Of a stretch of DNA of 64,000 bases, positions 12,749 through 23,992 are shown piece after piece. Location of the stretch: assembly GCA_028095005.1 (NCBI GenBank), contig CM051460.1, positions 82,663,676 to 82,727,675 on the forward strand, read 5' to 3'. The DNA is from Rhynchospora pubera. Lineage: Eukaryota; Streptophyta; Magnoliopsida; Poales; Cyperaceae. The notes under the pieces were generated by a model. It searched no databases and was not told where the DNA came from. It saw only the letters and a program-made list of their open reading frames with translations. How positions within the stretch are numbered: the stretch's first letter is position 1; the number at the start of each line of letters is the position of its first letter. The translations under genes were made by a program, and so were the position numbers.

Positions 12749-14258
12749 ATTTCCGACCATAGAGAAACCGAAACCGTTTGTGTAGTCGATCGAACAACCA
12801 TGCTTAGTTCGTCGCAATAATTCGATAAAAATCTGTCTTAAACATTTTTTCCTTCTGTTTTACCTCTCTATCCCAGACGATGTGGTCGTGAATCCGCCTG
12901 CTTCACAAATTCAGGCAACACTGGATAAGGATTTGAGGAAGTGCCAAATTCAGTACCATAGTTCTTCTTAGCTGTATAGAAGAATTTCACCACCCCTGAT
13001 CGCTTTCTCTCCCTATACTCCCTCTTTGTCTACACGCATCTATCCACTTCCCCCAATTTCCTTTGTCTACTTTCAAACCGAGCGAATCAGTGGTGAAGTC
13101 AGATTGCAATAGCGGGGACTACTCTTCCCCATTTGCACCCAGAGATGGAATGCCTTAATTGAGCGGGGGACTAATACGGCTATGCAATCACGTACGATCC
13201 CATAAAGTTCTACTACAAACCAAACGCGACTCAGTTCCAGGTTAGTAACCTCCCCTCTATTTTTATTCCTTGCATCTATATTCTTAGCCTCTCAGTATCT
13301 TAAATCCTAGGTTTGGATTTTCAATCGGAGAGAGACGAATCTTGTAATGGAAGCTCCAAATGAATAGTTGGTTTATTTGGACATCATACACATCCCTGAC
13401 TATGCTCCTCTTTCTCTTGAGGATTCCACCGATAACCTCTTTTTTTCTCCTTCACCTTTGATATGCTTTTATCGGATTCTTTAGTTAGTTTGATTTCGTT
13501 TTGTTTCTGCATTTCAGTAAATGCAATGGCTGCCAAGATTCAGCTAAAGTTGGCAAGTGCAATAGTCGGTGAGAGTTTGACTATTGGTAATTATGCTTCC
13601 ATCAAACAGAATGCTTAATATGCTATTTCATAGCTTTTTTTTTATTCTTAAGTAATTTTTATTTAATTTGTTCAATCAATGTTTTGGTTGATTGGAGATG
13701 AGCTAGATTATTTTTTAATTTAGAATTATTACATTTCATTTTATGCTCGGACTTTTATCTCTAGGTTACAGTTCAGACTAATTGATATCTTACATCACTA
13801 ATAAGGTGCATTTTTCCGAATAATATGTTTCATTTCTTTTTATAATATTATTTTGTGATCAGTTATAGGAATCAATTGAATAACTTTTTCAGTGAGCGGC
13901 CTCCATTAAAAGGATATATGTTGAACTGCCCATTTGTTGTTGGATAAGTTTCTAAATCCATCATCCATGTCAGTTTCAATAATGAGTGAAGGTAATCAAT
14001 TCAAACAGCAGAACATTAAGATATGGAAACTAAAAAGTGGCTGCCAATCTTCAGTCGGTGCGATTTTATTCTATTTTTTTTTGTATTTTTATATCAACAC
14101 TTCTAACACCTTTCCATGTATAAAAGCCTCAAAAAGGATGACTTTGAGCTTGAGCAAAATTTTAATTATTTTTCCTTTGAAATTTGTAGCATGAGTATTA
14201 TGTTTTCAAATTTTTTAAGTTGAAGATTGAAGTATATATGTTTCATGGAGGAGGAGTA

Positions 14259-14380
14259 TTATATCTATATAAAAGTACGACACCCAGTTGCTATCAATAT
14301 TCGTGTTATGAATAGTGTCATTTTGTTTTTATCGATAATTATCTGGTTCGTTTGTTCGATGATCGAATGGTTGCTTCCTT
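14259..14380 (+). repeat. Third Helitron 5'-end-like sequence
   Basis: TTATATCTATATAAAAGTAC with a downstream TTATGAATAGTGTC and AATTATCTGG is a diverged version of the ends at 7545 and 12399. It is again preceded by A. Confidence 0.5.
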
Positions 14381-14863
14381 AATTCTGATATCGATGGCTG
14401 TTGTCATTAGAGGTAGATCTGGCGTAGGCATTTAATGTGGACCGGTATCTTATGGCGTACTTATTTGTATTCTTGATTTTTGGCATTAAATGAAGTTCCT
14501 ACCATGCTGACTGACAATTGCTGACCTTCTTTATTTTTGCTTCTTGCTGACCGTTTTTTGAACGGATGAGAGAAAAGAGAGCTTGGAAAGAGAGAAAAGA
14601 GAGTTTGGAAAGAGGGTAGGTGAGAATTGAGAAGTAATTCATTTCTTAATTTTTCGTCCGTGCTGATAGTCGTCGATCTTTGTATTCTCAGGACGAAGAT
14701 TCAAATCCGAGCCAATCATAGGTACTAAACGAGTTTTAGCAATATCAAGTTTAAGGAGAATCTAAATGAACAGGGCTGATGATTGATTGAGTAAATGTAA
14801 ATTCGGCTTTTTTATTAAATTTTTATATACTTCGAATTTGATATTTCCGTAGTTTTTTTTTGC

Positions 14864-15110
14864 AGAAGTTTTGAGTAAATTATTTTCTGATTTTTTTTAT
14901 CTTTCTTTATCAGATTTGTTTTGTCATTTTTACCTGCATTTAATTTTTTTTTCCGGTTCTATTTCATAAGTTAAATCGTAGTTATTTTGTAGAAGTTTTG
15001 AGTAAATTGTTTTCTGATTTTTATCATCTTTCTTTATTGGATTTGTTTTGTCATTTTTGCCTGCATTTATTTTGTTTTTCAGTTCTATTTCATAGGCTGA
15101 ATCATCATTC
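14864..15110. repeat. Tandem duplication, about 127-bp unit
   Basis: Two copies start with AGAAGTTTTGAGTAAATT (about 14865 and 14991) and run through TTTGTTTTGTCATTTTT and TTCTATTTCATA. No coding frame is preserved. A further pair containing GTCAGAATAATCTGAACG lies at about 15178 and 15390. Confidence 0.7.
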
Positions 15111-16499
15111 GAACAGCTACAAGAAGGTTTTCAATTTGTATTTTTTTAGATGGGGCATATCTTTTTTAACGAGATTGTCAGAATAATCTGAACGGTTGTT
15201 ATGAAGATGAAAAAAGGAAAAATGTTTGTATTGTTTTTTTTAATGAATTGTAGGGTGCCATTCTGGGCAATGAGTTTAAATTTAGCAATCTATTTTTGGC
15301 TACTTCATGAAAGGACCAGTGAGATAGAAAAAATCACATGTTATAATTGGTTAGCTATAATTGTTGTGATAATTTTTTGAATTTAAGATTGTCAGAATAA
15401 TCTGAACGATTGACATGAAGATAAAAAAAGGAAGAATGTTTGTATTTTATTTTTAAAATTATTGTAGGGGGTGCCATTCTCAATTATAAATTCTACAGAA
15501 TTTCATAATGCATTATAAAAAAAATATTATATATAACTTAAAAGTTAAGATTGACAAAAAACTCTAATATATAGAATTAGAAAAAATAACGTGCAATAAT
15601 GATCAATTAAAAAAGTCCATGGAGCGAGACTGATCAAATAAAAATTGAATATGAATCTTTCAATTAAAGTTTGATCTGGCCTAATCAAATTAGTATTATC
15701 AAAATCCAATTCAATATGAATAACGTTTAAACACATTAAAATACAAATAAAATCAGACGAATTAAGCGAACAAAACGGATTTTATTATTTTTTATAGAGT
15801 CTTACTCTATAATGCAACCATTTCACCAAAATAAGTAACTTTTATGAAAGATATACAATTTTCTTTTCACATCACATTTGTTCAAACATTTTGACCTCAT
15901 TTATCTTCAATTTCCGCCCTTACAATGCAATTCCTAATGAAAATATCTTTTCATGCCACAAATTTTTATGTAACAATTTTAATTACTATAAAATTATTAT
16001 TTTAAAAAAAATATAATCTATAGAAAACATATCAATTTCGTAAGTACTAACAGTCCAACAGCTGTTGCTTTATGCTACATCTGATCGAATAAAATTTAGA
16101 TTGAAAATAATAAATAAAACAAATAGTGAATGCCAACCTACTGTTTAAATGACCTGACATACGTTCTTTGTCTTCCGATCCGTTTTTATGACACGCATAT
16201 ACAAACGTGTCAGTACTTCCATGGGTTGACTTATATACACATATTTTAAGATACTTATGGCCCACCATTTGTTTATGCATCATTTTTGAAATAAAGCAAT
16301 AAAGAAATTTATTATACGTTATTTTTAATTTTTTTATCACCCCATATCATCGAGTGGACCACTTTAATTGGTTCATAGATTTGTCATTTTTATTGTCGTT
16401 TACTAAAATTAGTTCATACACATACATGATAGAAATTATACAATTAATGCTACTTTTTTTTAGCATTCCTATTAGTCAATGCATAGGACTTCGTGTACA

Positions 16500-17100
16500 A
16501 GTAGGACAAATAAGAATAGACAAAAAAAATGTTGTAGTATTTTTTTTGTTTTCTTTGAGCATTCCTTTCGAATAATACTATTGTTATATATGTTGATATA
16601 CGTGTCTTCCGTTATAACAGTCAACTCATGCAAATTTGTATTACATTCGTTTGTCTTATTCAATTCCATTTGTAGCTGTTAACGTATATTTTTTAACGTA
16701 TATGGAAAAAAATTAAAGCTCTTATTGATTATGAATATTATACTGTCTAATTTTTTCGACTTTAACCTCTGCATGGTAGGCCACGTTTTGTCTATTGTTT
16801 GACGAAATCGTGCTAAGACACTACTTACTCTTCCGTCCACGTGTCATCAAACCTTGGATTTCGTTGCATCAATCTTTTTTGGTTGCTGAGATCAGACGTT
16901 GTTCGTTTTTTTTTTGACATAGTACAATTTGTCATACATTTGACTTCGACTTTTAAATTGTGAGCTGCAATAATTGTAGATAGCAAAGTTAATAGTATAA
17001 ACTACACACCCGACATCCTGTTACGCCTTACTTACTTTTTTGCACACGTGTCATTAAATACTGAATCTCATTGCAGCATTTTAGTTTACTTACTACACCA
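16500..17100. repeat. Copy 1 of a ~600-bp direct repeat within the Helitron-like complex
   Basis: Shares long stretches with 18780-19370: ATACGTGTCTTCCGTTA, TATTGATTATGAATATTATA, and CACGTGTCATCA followed by TTGCTGAGATCAG. An older relative lies near 11000-11260 (ATACGTGTCTTTCATTGCTA). Confidence 0.65.
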
Positions 17101-17135
17101 TACGTAATTCATTTTTTTTAACAGAATTAAATAAA

Positions 17136-17240
17136 TTATACCCAACTAAAATTTGATGCCCCACCGACTCCTATGAACAATATTATTTATCTTTTTTCCG
17201 TGTGAATTATCCGGACCTTTCTTTTGAGCATCATGCGTTT
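17136..17240 (+). repeat. Fourth Helitron 5'-end-like sequence
   Basis: TTATACCCAACTAAAATTTG, with CCTATGAACAATA and GAATTATCCGGACC downstream, matches the general plan of the other 5' ends. It is preceded by A. Because a copy of the repeat at 16500-17100 lies on either side, it may begin the last element, the one that ends at 19906. Confidence 0.45.
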
Positions 17241-18352
17241 GGTTTATGATAGGGCAGAACGGTAGCTCTTTGTGTCGCTTTGGACCAGGTCGGCTGCAAT
17301 AAATTTGAAACGCCATTTAGTTCGGTCTTTTTAATGCGTATTTAGACAATGGTTTATGACATTTAATGGTGCTCCGTTTGTTTCCTCTACGGCTTGGCAC
17401 ACCTTTTCTTTTTACTATCTCTACCGATCGGACTCCTGCCGAATTCAAATCCTTTGCGTTTCTTCGTTCTTATCATCTACACCGACTGAATAAACAATAT
17501 TCTTTTTCTTTTTCCATAGAATTATCTTGAGCGTAGCTTTTGTTTGGACAGTTAGATTTGCATGGATCACTCGGCGTGGAATTTACAGATGGGAGCGGTG
17601 AAGATGAAAAGTTATAGTTGATTGTAAGAGACGTCATCGTGTGGATGTATGTGTGGCAATCCATGTTGTGCTTCGTGGCTGATTTCTTTGCTTTTCGCCA
17701 GTTGAGACTACGTGGGATAGGGTGTAGAAATGTCAAAACTTTTTTAAGTGGGTTCCATCCAGAGGAATCGGTGTAATAAAATACTACCACGAAATTAAAT
17801 GGACAGGGTGTAATATAATAAATGAAGGCATACAACATTTTACAATTCAATATCTTACATTTACATTTGGTCCACGATGTTTAATTTGCTCCTGATGGAG
17901 TAGTGTGTTAACTCTTCTCATAGAATCATAGTGACGAAGTTACAATTTCACATTAGAAGGATCCATAAATTTTATTTAAAAAATTAAATATCTAATATAG
18001 ACATAGAATAATAATAATTTTTAAATGAAAACTCTAAAATAATGTATATAAAAAATTCATGAGAAATTAAATATATAGTTTAATAACAATAAAAAAAATT
18101 TAAAAATATATTTAATATACAAAATAATAATTTAAAAATCAAGACAATAAAAAAGTACAATAATTTTCTTCGAATTTTATTTCTCTCATAATTTTGTATA
18201 ATCCATTCAATAGAAATCTCATTTAACACTTATTCTTTTAAAATTAATATATATATGTAACAAGCTGAACACAAGTACCTAAACAAGAGACGCTGAGAAA
18301 CGTTGATTGTTCGAGGCACTTAGAAGTGTTTATCAAGCAGATCGCCCACATC

Positions 18353-18631
18353 TAGGCCTGCACAATGTGTCAAACGGAAACGGAATGGAACATTTCGTTT
18401 GGCGTTCTGTTTCGTAAACAGTACATATCAAACAATTCCGTTATTCATTCTGTTTAAACAGAACATGGCGGAACGTATAAATTTGAACTGTATTTCACCC
18501 AAACGTGTGACGAAACACGTACCGTTTACCGTTTCGTTTATGAAACGTATTAAAATTTCATATTCGTTTACCGTTCCGTTTAGACGGAACGTGCATGGCA
18601 AACGATACACGCCATACCGTTTGCACCCCTA
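18353..18631. mobile_element. hAT-type MITE (279 bp) with perfect 8-bp target duplication
   Basis: The ends TAGGCCTGCAC and, inverted on the right, TAGGGGTGCAAAC are flanked by CCCACATC on both sides (18345-18352 and 18632-18639). An 8-bp duplication and TAGGGGTGCA-type ends are hAT features. The interior is filled with inverted CGTTCCGTTT/AAACGGAACG blocks that should fold into hairpins. The short ORFs here are by-products of these repeats. Confidence 0.8.
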
Positions 18632-18734
18632 CCCACATCCCTATATTCGTATTGAATAATTGATTTTCTTTCCATACAATACACGTGACACAATGCCCAC
18701 GAGCTATTTTCAAAGAAAAAATATCGGAGGGAGG

Positions 18735-18770
18735 GTTGCGGCGAAGCCGCGACAAATAGTCCCCCTAAAT
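18735..18770. repeat. Internal hairpin resembling a Helitron 3' end
   Basis: GCGGCGAAGCCGC is the same stem-loop as at 19876-19888, but no clean CTRR-T end follows at the usual distance. It fits an internal or decayed 3' end. Confidence 0.4.
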
Positions 18771-18779
18771 AGTACATAC

Positions 18780-19370
18780 AAAAGTAAACAAAAAAACGTT
18801 GAAGTAATCTTTTGTTTTTTTAAGCATTTATCTCAAATATTACTATTGTATTCTATCTGTTGTCATGTTCATATACGTGTCTTCCGTTACTAAAGTCAAC
18901 TCATGCATAGTTTTATTACATTCATTTGTCCTATTTAATTTTGTTTGTAACTGTTAACGTATATGGAAAAAACAAAACTCTTATTGATTATGAATATTAT
19001 ACTGCCTTATTTTTTTATTTTGACTTTTCCATTGAAAGCCATGAGAATTGTATATAACAAAGTCAGATTTGTCAGTTATAGACGACATCGTGCTACACCA
19101 CGACTTACTCTCCTCTCCCGTCCACGTGTCATCAGACCCTAGATTCCGTTGCATCGATTTACTTTGTTGCTGAGATCAGGCGTTGTTCGTTCTTTTTGGA
19201 CATAATTAAATAAATAAAACTTATAATTTGACATACTAACTTCGACTTTTGCACTGTAAGGCACGACATTTGTAGATAGCAAAGTCAATTGTATCAACTA
19301 CACACATGAAATCTTGCTACGCTCGGCTTATTTTTCTGCCCACGTGTCATTAGACACTTTTTTCTAAAAC
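18780..19370. repeat. Copy 2 of the ~600-bp direct repeat
   Basis: Diverged duplicate of 16500-17100 with the same order of blocks, separated from copy 1 by a 5'-end-like sequence and the hAT MITE. Tandem or nested insertion of related Helitron-like elements explains it best. Confidence 0.65.
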
Positions 19371-19770
19371 AATAGCTACACCTCGCTTTTGCCTTCTTTT
19401 CCAAAACAACAAGAAGCACTATACCATTGACACTGAAATGTCCGACCTCCGCATACTGCTTCAAAATATTACTATCTTCCCAAAGACGGTACCTTATAAT
19501 ATGATCTCCTTCCACATGGCACTGCGTGTAACGAGATGTGTAATATCTCATTGCATCACGAACATCTAATTTAGTCAACGACACATCGTCCGTCTCCCCG
19601 ACGAAAGTCTTCTCCATACAACAAGCATCAACATCATCATCCGAATCACTACTACTCATCTTAGCTCTTTTCATAAAAGTAAAATAACACACATCCAAAA
19701 CGGTTGAATGCACGTATTTATATATAAGCTGAAATATGCACTCAAACATTTTGTTTCTGGACATGATCAA
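19294..19770 (-). CDS. Unidentified 158-codon ORF near the Helitron 3' end
   Basis: An open frame of 158 codons on -, long for this AT-rich region. It holds an acidic stretch (MSSSDSDDDVDACC) and a segment with VSLTKLDVRDAMRYYTSRY. I do not recognise the family. It could be a captured host fragment, since Helitrons often carry gene pieces, or chance. The first about 40 codons look non-coding, so a real start, if any, is likely the Met before SSSDSDDD (about 19657). It overlaps the ~600-bp repeat at its 3' end. Confidence 0.25.
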   Translation of the reverse strand: MIMSRNKMFECIFQLIYKYVHSTVLDVCYFTFMKRAKMSSSDSDDDVDACCMEKTFVGETDDVSLTKLDVRDAMRYYTSRYTQCHVEGDHIIRYRLWEDSNILKQYAEVGHFSVNGIVLLVVLEKKAKARCSYCFRKKCLMTRGQKNKPSVARFHVCS

Positions 19771-19875
19771 TCAGATGTCAATAAATTACTAAAACAATAC
19801 AGAACAAAACTTCTAAATAATACATAATAAAAATTGCCAATAAATATATACATAATCTGTTTTCAAAAAATAGTC

Positions 19876-19906
19876 GCGGCGAAGCCGCGACATTCAAGCA
19901 ATCTAG
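19876..19906 (+). other. Helitron 3' terminal hairpin and CTAG end
   Basis: A GC-rich stem (GTCGCGGC...GCCGCGAC) around a GAA loop is followed about 12 bp later by CTAG (19903-19906) and host T. This matches the Helitron 3' end rule. Host-like sequence matching copy 6 upstream DNA resumes at 19907. Confidence 0.7.
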
Positions 19907-20282
19907 TTCGAAAGTAGAAAGTCAGAAATAATGTTTTTTCTTTTTTTTTGAATTACAACTGATGCATTACAATACTAGTTCTAATCTCGCGTGTCACGCG
20001 ATTCATTTCTGTTCGAACATGTGATGAAACGATTTCCTAATGAGCGTGGGTATATTATAGATTTTTTTTTTCAAACAAACATGCAATATTTAGGATCACT
20101 ATCAAAATAAAATGAAATTGACAACCTTATGGTTAACTGATTGCAAACAGAGTATATGCAAATAGATGTAAATGCATGCTTATATTAAGATATGTCATAT
20201 TGGCATTACCAAAATTATTAAGATATGTCATATTGGCATTACCAAAATAGTATTTTTTTAAAAAGTTAATGTGCGTAACTAT
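19907..20282. other. Displaced upstream flank of exonuclease-like copy 1
   Basis: The first about 90 bp match, inverted, the DNA upstream of copy 6 (about 63755-63842): TTCGAAA, CAGAAA-AATGTTTT, TTACAA. Beyond that the similarity fades. A ~34-bp tandem repeat (GATATGTCATATTGGCATTA) lies at about 20190-20250. Confidence 0.55.
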
Positions 20283-20498
20283 AAAAAATATATATATTTT
20301 CCGCTCTTTAACATGCTAAATACCAACCGGAAATAACTAAAGCTAACTAAGTACATATAGATCAAGGAGATATGCCGAACTATACATCTATAAAAAAAAA
20401 TATATTTTCCGCTCTTTAACATGCTAAATACCAACTGGAAGTAACTAAAACTAAGTACATATAGATCAAGGAGATATGCTGAACTATACATCCATACT
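20283..20498. repeat. Tandem duplication, about 108-bp unit
   Basis: Two copies of a unit with TTTTCCGCTCTTTAACATGC, AAATACCAAC and AGATCAAGGAGATATGC. The small - strand ORF here simply repeats itself because of the duplication. Confidence 0.8.
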
Positions 20499-21460
20499 CA
20501 CGTGCACACTCTGGAGTATATTAATGAAAATAATAAGGGAAAAATAACTCACACCAAAAAACACAAAATATAGAAATATGTTCCCATGCCAAGACTGCTA
20601 TAATGTACTCATGCCCTACATTCACAAAACACAAATATAGCACTAATTTTTTTTTGTGATCGTTCTTATAAAATTTGATGGAAAAAATGAATTCAGCAAG
20701 ACCTTCAAGAAAAAAAATATCTAAAACGTACTTTTTTCAAAATTTAAAAATATAAAAGATATGTTAGCTATTTTAAATCAAAATGAAAAATTTGGTATCA
20801 TTAAATTTGTTAAGAGTGTCTACATAAAATTTCATGCGTAAATAAATTTGGAAAAACCTTCAAACAATTTAAAATCTATATACATTTCTGAAATCATAGA
20901 AATTAAATATTGTGACGTTTCCAAAATTATTTTTTAAATTTTAGGAGTGTAAATTTAGAAAATATAATATAATCGAATTTTTCATAATCATATAAAAAAC
21001 AGTATGATGCATATAAGGTTCCCATGTGGCCATGTGCGAGCTATTACCGCACAACAATACAATGGATATCCACACAAAATCTAGTGTAGCAATGCTCTTA
21101 CCACAGTTACCAAGGAATTCGTGTACACTCCAACTTTATATATACAACAACGGCTCAGATCAAGTGAATAAAAATCGGACCGATAAGATTGAGACACTTG
21201 CTTACCACAGTGCCCACGTGCAACGCACTCCATCCAAACTTTATATATGTATATATGTATAATTCACGAATTAAGATATGAATTATTTAATTGGTGAAAT
21301 TTGATATTTATCCATCATAACTTTGTTTTTAAAAAAAATTTAAAATTGAATGCTCATTCATTAAAATTTCGACATTTTTTATTTATTTATGATGTTGTAG
21401 GTGATCAATTAATGACAAATAAAATTCAACAGAAGAAAATGCCCTCCCTTCTATTATTTA
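20499..21460. other. AT-rich intergenic DNA
   Basis: No coding frame or clear element seen. Confidence 0.4.
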
Positions 21461-21461
21461 T

Positions 21462-21627
21462 GGTTCCGTTTTTCCCGGAATAAGAAATAACCATTTTTTA
21501 CCAATAAATTTATTTCTAACCATCCAAACTCTTCACAAAAGTTACACACTTCCCAATAAATTTATCCATTCCCAATAAATTTCTTCCCTTCTTCTTACTT
21601 TTTCTCAACGCATCCAAACGGAGCCTA
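21462..21627. mobile_element. Degraded Tourist-like MITE, family B
   Basis: The right end GCATCCAAACGGAGCC and the core CTCTTCACAAAAGTTACACA match the family. The left end (GGTTCCGTTTTTCCCGG) is altered. Confidence 0.5.
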
Positions 21628-21934
21628 TCTGTTACATGTCTGGTTCATAGTTCGCCATTCCAGCATTTCAATTTTTCTTATTTCATTTTGGGTTGATCTG
21701 AATAAATTTTCGTGCCTTATTTTTTATAAGCCTATGCGTGTTTCGTTCTGAATTAGATAAGCCTCCATGTTTCGCTGTATGAAGCGTGAAAAAAAAAGAG
21801 CAGAAGAGGATGAGAGAGAGAATCTTTTACCGCGGATTTTACGTTGAAGAAGAGCAGGTTACTGGTTTTAGGAAAATTTGTCTAATGTCAGCCATTTATA
21901 TGTGTTTGAACTTTTATTTAACTTTCCAACTCAC

Positions 21935-22450
21935 AATTCAATTTATATAGTTGCAGACACAATTATTCAACTAATCATCCTTTAATTTTCTATTATTTGA
22001 TTGATAGAGTTCAATTCAATGATATATTTATTATAAGTATAAGCTTTAAAATAATTTACCTTTTTGTATTTTTGGTGTTAAATACAGAGACAAAGATAAG
22101 TTATAGCATTATGAAAATAATTATTTTGTAATAATACAATTAAGTGGGTCAAAATGACCTTTTATGTTAAATTTATTATTTATTATACGTCTTCAATATC
22201 AATATTAATTTTATTATTGTGTCCGGGCTTAAACATACTTTGAATCCGCCACTACTTGTTTTTAAAGGCTGGGTTGCAATGCAAGATTGGAATTTGTACA
22301 TCCTGTTTCATCTTATTAATATTGTATTATCAGTTTAGTTTAGTGATCACTGATGCTAGCTATATATCGTTTATATGCCATCTTGCATCAGCCTTGCTAG
22401 TTAAGATCACAAGGCTAATTAACAAGTCTTCAAAGCAAGCATATTTGTAA
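21935..22450 (+). repeat. Long direct repeat, copy 1 (left border of TPX2/MAP4K block)
   Basis: About 520 bp matching 39690-40215 in the same orientation, with many indels and substitutions. Shared blocks include GATTGATAGAGTT, TTGTGTCCGGGCTTAAACA, GCAAGATTGGAATTTGTACA and ATATATCGTTTATATGC. No coding frame is conserved; it looks like an old transposon or UTR piece. Confidence 0.75.
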
Positions 22451-22930
22451 TCAAATAGATAAAAAAATAAATAAAATGTTTGAGTTTTTACTAATTGTGA
22501 TATTTTGTGGTTGTATGTCATGTAGCAAAATATTGCAAAACGGTTCATTTAATGTGATGCTTTTAAATGTTTCATTACTTTTTTTTCTTAATTATTATTA
22601 ATTTTGGTGCAACCATCTTCAAATTTATAACAAGTTTAAAAAATATAATATTTCATTACGTCATTAGAGAACGCATGATATGTAAAAATTTCATTGTTGA
22701 AAATATATTATTTTTTATATTTGATTTTACTATCGAATCATTTTTTTAGCGGTGCTTTGATTATTACTAATTGTATTAAGACTCAGGAAAAGAAAAGTTG
22801 AAAGCAGGGTTAATTTTGTCAATTCTATCATCCATTAATTAAGGCGTGTGATGAAAGAAACGGGATCAACATATCTTATCAATCTAGTCTCTTGGATGGA
22901 ATCGAACGGTCCAGGTGCAAACTTTCACCC

Positions 22931-23056
22931 TACGAAGGAAATAAAGGAAATAATCTTCACAGAGGATTCGGATTTATTAACAAAGGAGTTTGCACCTTAT
23001 TACGAAGGAAATAAAGGAAATAATCTTCGCAGAGGATTCGGATTTATTAACAAAGG
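22931..23056. repeat. Tandem repeat, 70-bp unit (1.8 copies)
   Basis: TACGAAGGAAATAAAGGAAA through CAGAGGATTCGG and TTATTAACAAAGG is repeated at a 70-bp interval (22931 and 23001). The flanking GCGTGTGATGAAAG also occurs on both sides (about 22844 and 23056). Confidence 0.85.
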
Positions 23057-23099
23057 CGTGTGATGAAAGGAACGGGGTGTTAACTTTTCCTTTCTTGAT

Positions 23100-23191
23100 T
23101 TCTTAATCGTTAATTCCGACCGTTAGAGTCTGTCTACTAATATAACCCCAATAAACCAATTCACCGCTTAACCATTTCCGAGCGAGCGAGC

Positions 23192-23241
<50 letters not shown>

Positions 23242-23284
23242 TCCGCGCTTCGTCTCGTCTGACCTAGATCGAGAGCGAAAGAGG

Positions 23285-23321
<37 letters not shown>

Positions 23322-23440
23322 GCGACAGAAAGAGGAAGCGACAGAAAATCCGGCGATTCTAACCTAGAAGCACGATTCTCCGACGTGTTCGCCTCGAAAC
23401 CCTAACCTTTGATTTCGTACAATCAAGTTCGCCTAGGTAA
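23100..23440 (+). promoter_or_regulatory. GA-rich leader and first splice donor of the 23.8-kb transcript
   Basis: Two long GA microsatellites (about 23194-23238 and 23287-23318) are followed by GC-richer, 5'-UTR-like sequence containing CGAAACCCTAACC, then CGCCTAG/GTAAGTTTG at about 23436, a good donor site. GA tracts are typical of plant core promoters and leaders. I infer a transcription start region feeding the exons at 23778 and 23916. Confidence 0.55.
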
Positions 23441-23777
23441 GTTTGTTCTCTTCCTCTGATTTTGGTTAAATTTTGGTGGATATTTCTTGCGATTTCTTAG
23501 CTATTTAGTTGAAATTTTTATATTCCTTTCATTTCTCTCTTCAATCTGCGAAAGCTCTCCTTACCTTGTTGAAATTTACATTTTAGAAGGAGCGTTCTGT
23601 TAAAACTGAGACATTAAGCAATTTTGATGAAATGGAGATGAAACTCAAAAAGGTTTCATTCATAATAAAAAAAATGTTTGATTTTACTTTTCTAGTTGCA
23701 ATATTTCAATTCTTATCTTGGTTCATTTCTAATATCGAACCCCTTTTTAATTCTTCTTCAATTACCATTAATGGCAG

Positions 23778-23992
23778 GATGCAGATCTAAAGATCAGTAT
23801 ATGCAACGAAATGGCACAATTGGGTGAGTTGATACTATTTTTGGACATTAATTTATTTTATTTATATAATTAATTAACTTGACATAACTTCTCTGTTGAT
23901 ATTTTTACTGCCAAGGAAATGCAATTCAAGAGACCAGAGATCAAGATTTGAGAGAAGAAATAGAAAGCCGAAAGTCAATTTCCTTTGACTGT
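23778..23992 (+). CDS. Two small exons of an unidentified coiled-coil-like N-terminus
   Basis: Exons 23778-23823 (GGCAG acceptor, GTGAGT donor) and 23916-23992 (CCAAG acceptor, GTAAGT donor) join in frame. From ATGGCACAA they encode MAQLGNAIQETRDQDLREEI followed by ESRKSISFDC, a charged helix-like stretch. I do not recognise the family, and it resembles neither a MAP4K nor the TPX2 motif. The pair is repeated at 26355-26573 and 30738-30957; the third copy has an extra C that breaks the frame. An upstream ATG in the first exon is followed at once by a stop. This is possibly the real 5' end of the locus, or a relic. Confidence 0.4.

Larger units (their letters stand above)
7545..19906 (+). mobile_element. 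Helitron-like insertion complex (about 12.4 kb, nested)
   Basis: Boundaries come from an empty site. Copy 6 reads, reverse-complemented, CTTTCTATA then TTCGAAA. Beside copy 1, CTTTCTATA is followed at 7545 by TTATACCTATATAAATG, and TTCGAAA resumes at 19907 directly after a hairpin (GCGGCGAAGCCGC) and terminal CTAG. Insertion between A and T without target duplication, plus a 3' hairpin and CTRR end, is Helitron behaviour. The exact 5' base is uncertain by 2 bp. No Rep/helicase gene was recognised, so it is non-autonomous. It contains further 5'-end-like sequences (12399, 14259, 17136), a Tourist MITE, a hAT MITE and duplicated segments, so it is nested or composite rather than one simple element. 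Confidence 0.7.

Noticed and set aside
18735..18770. Second Helitron 3' end
   Set aside because: The hairpin is present, but no CTRR followed by T at the proper spacing, so it was kept only as a hairpin repeat.
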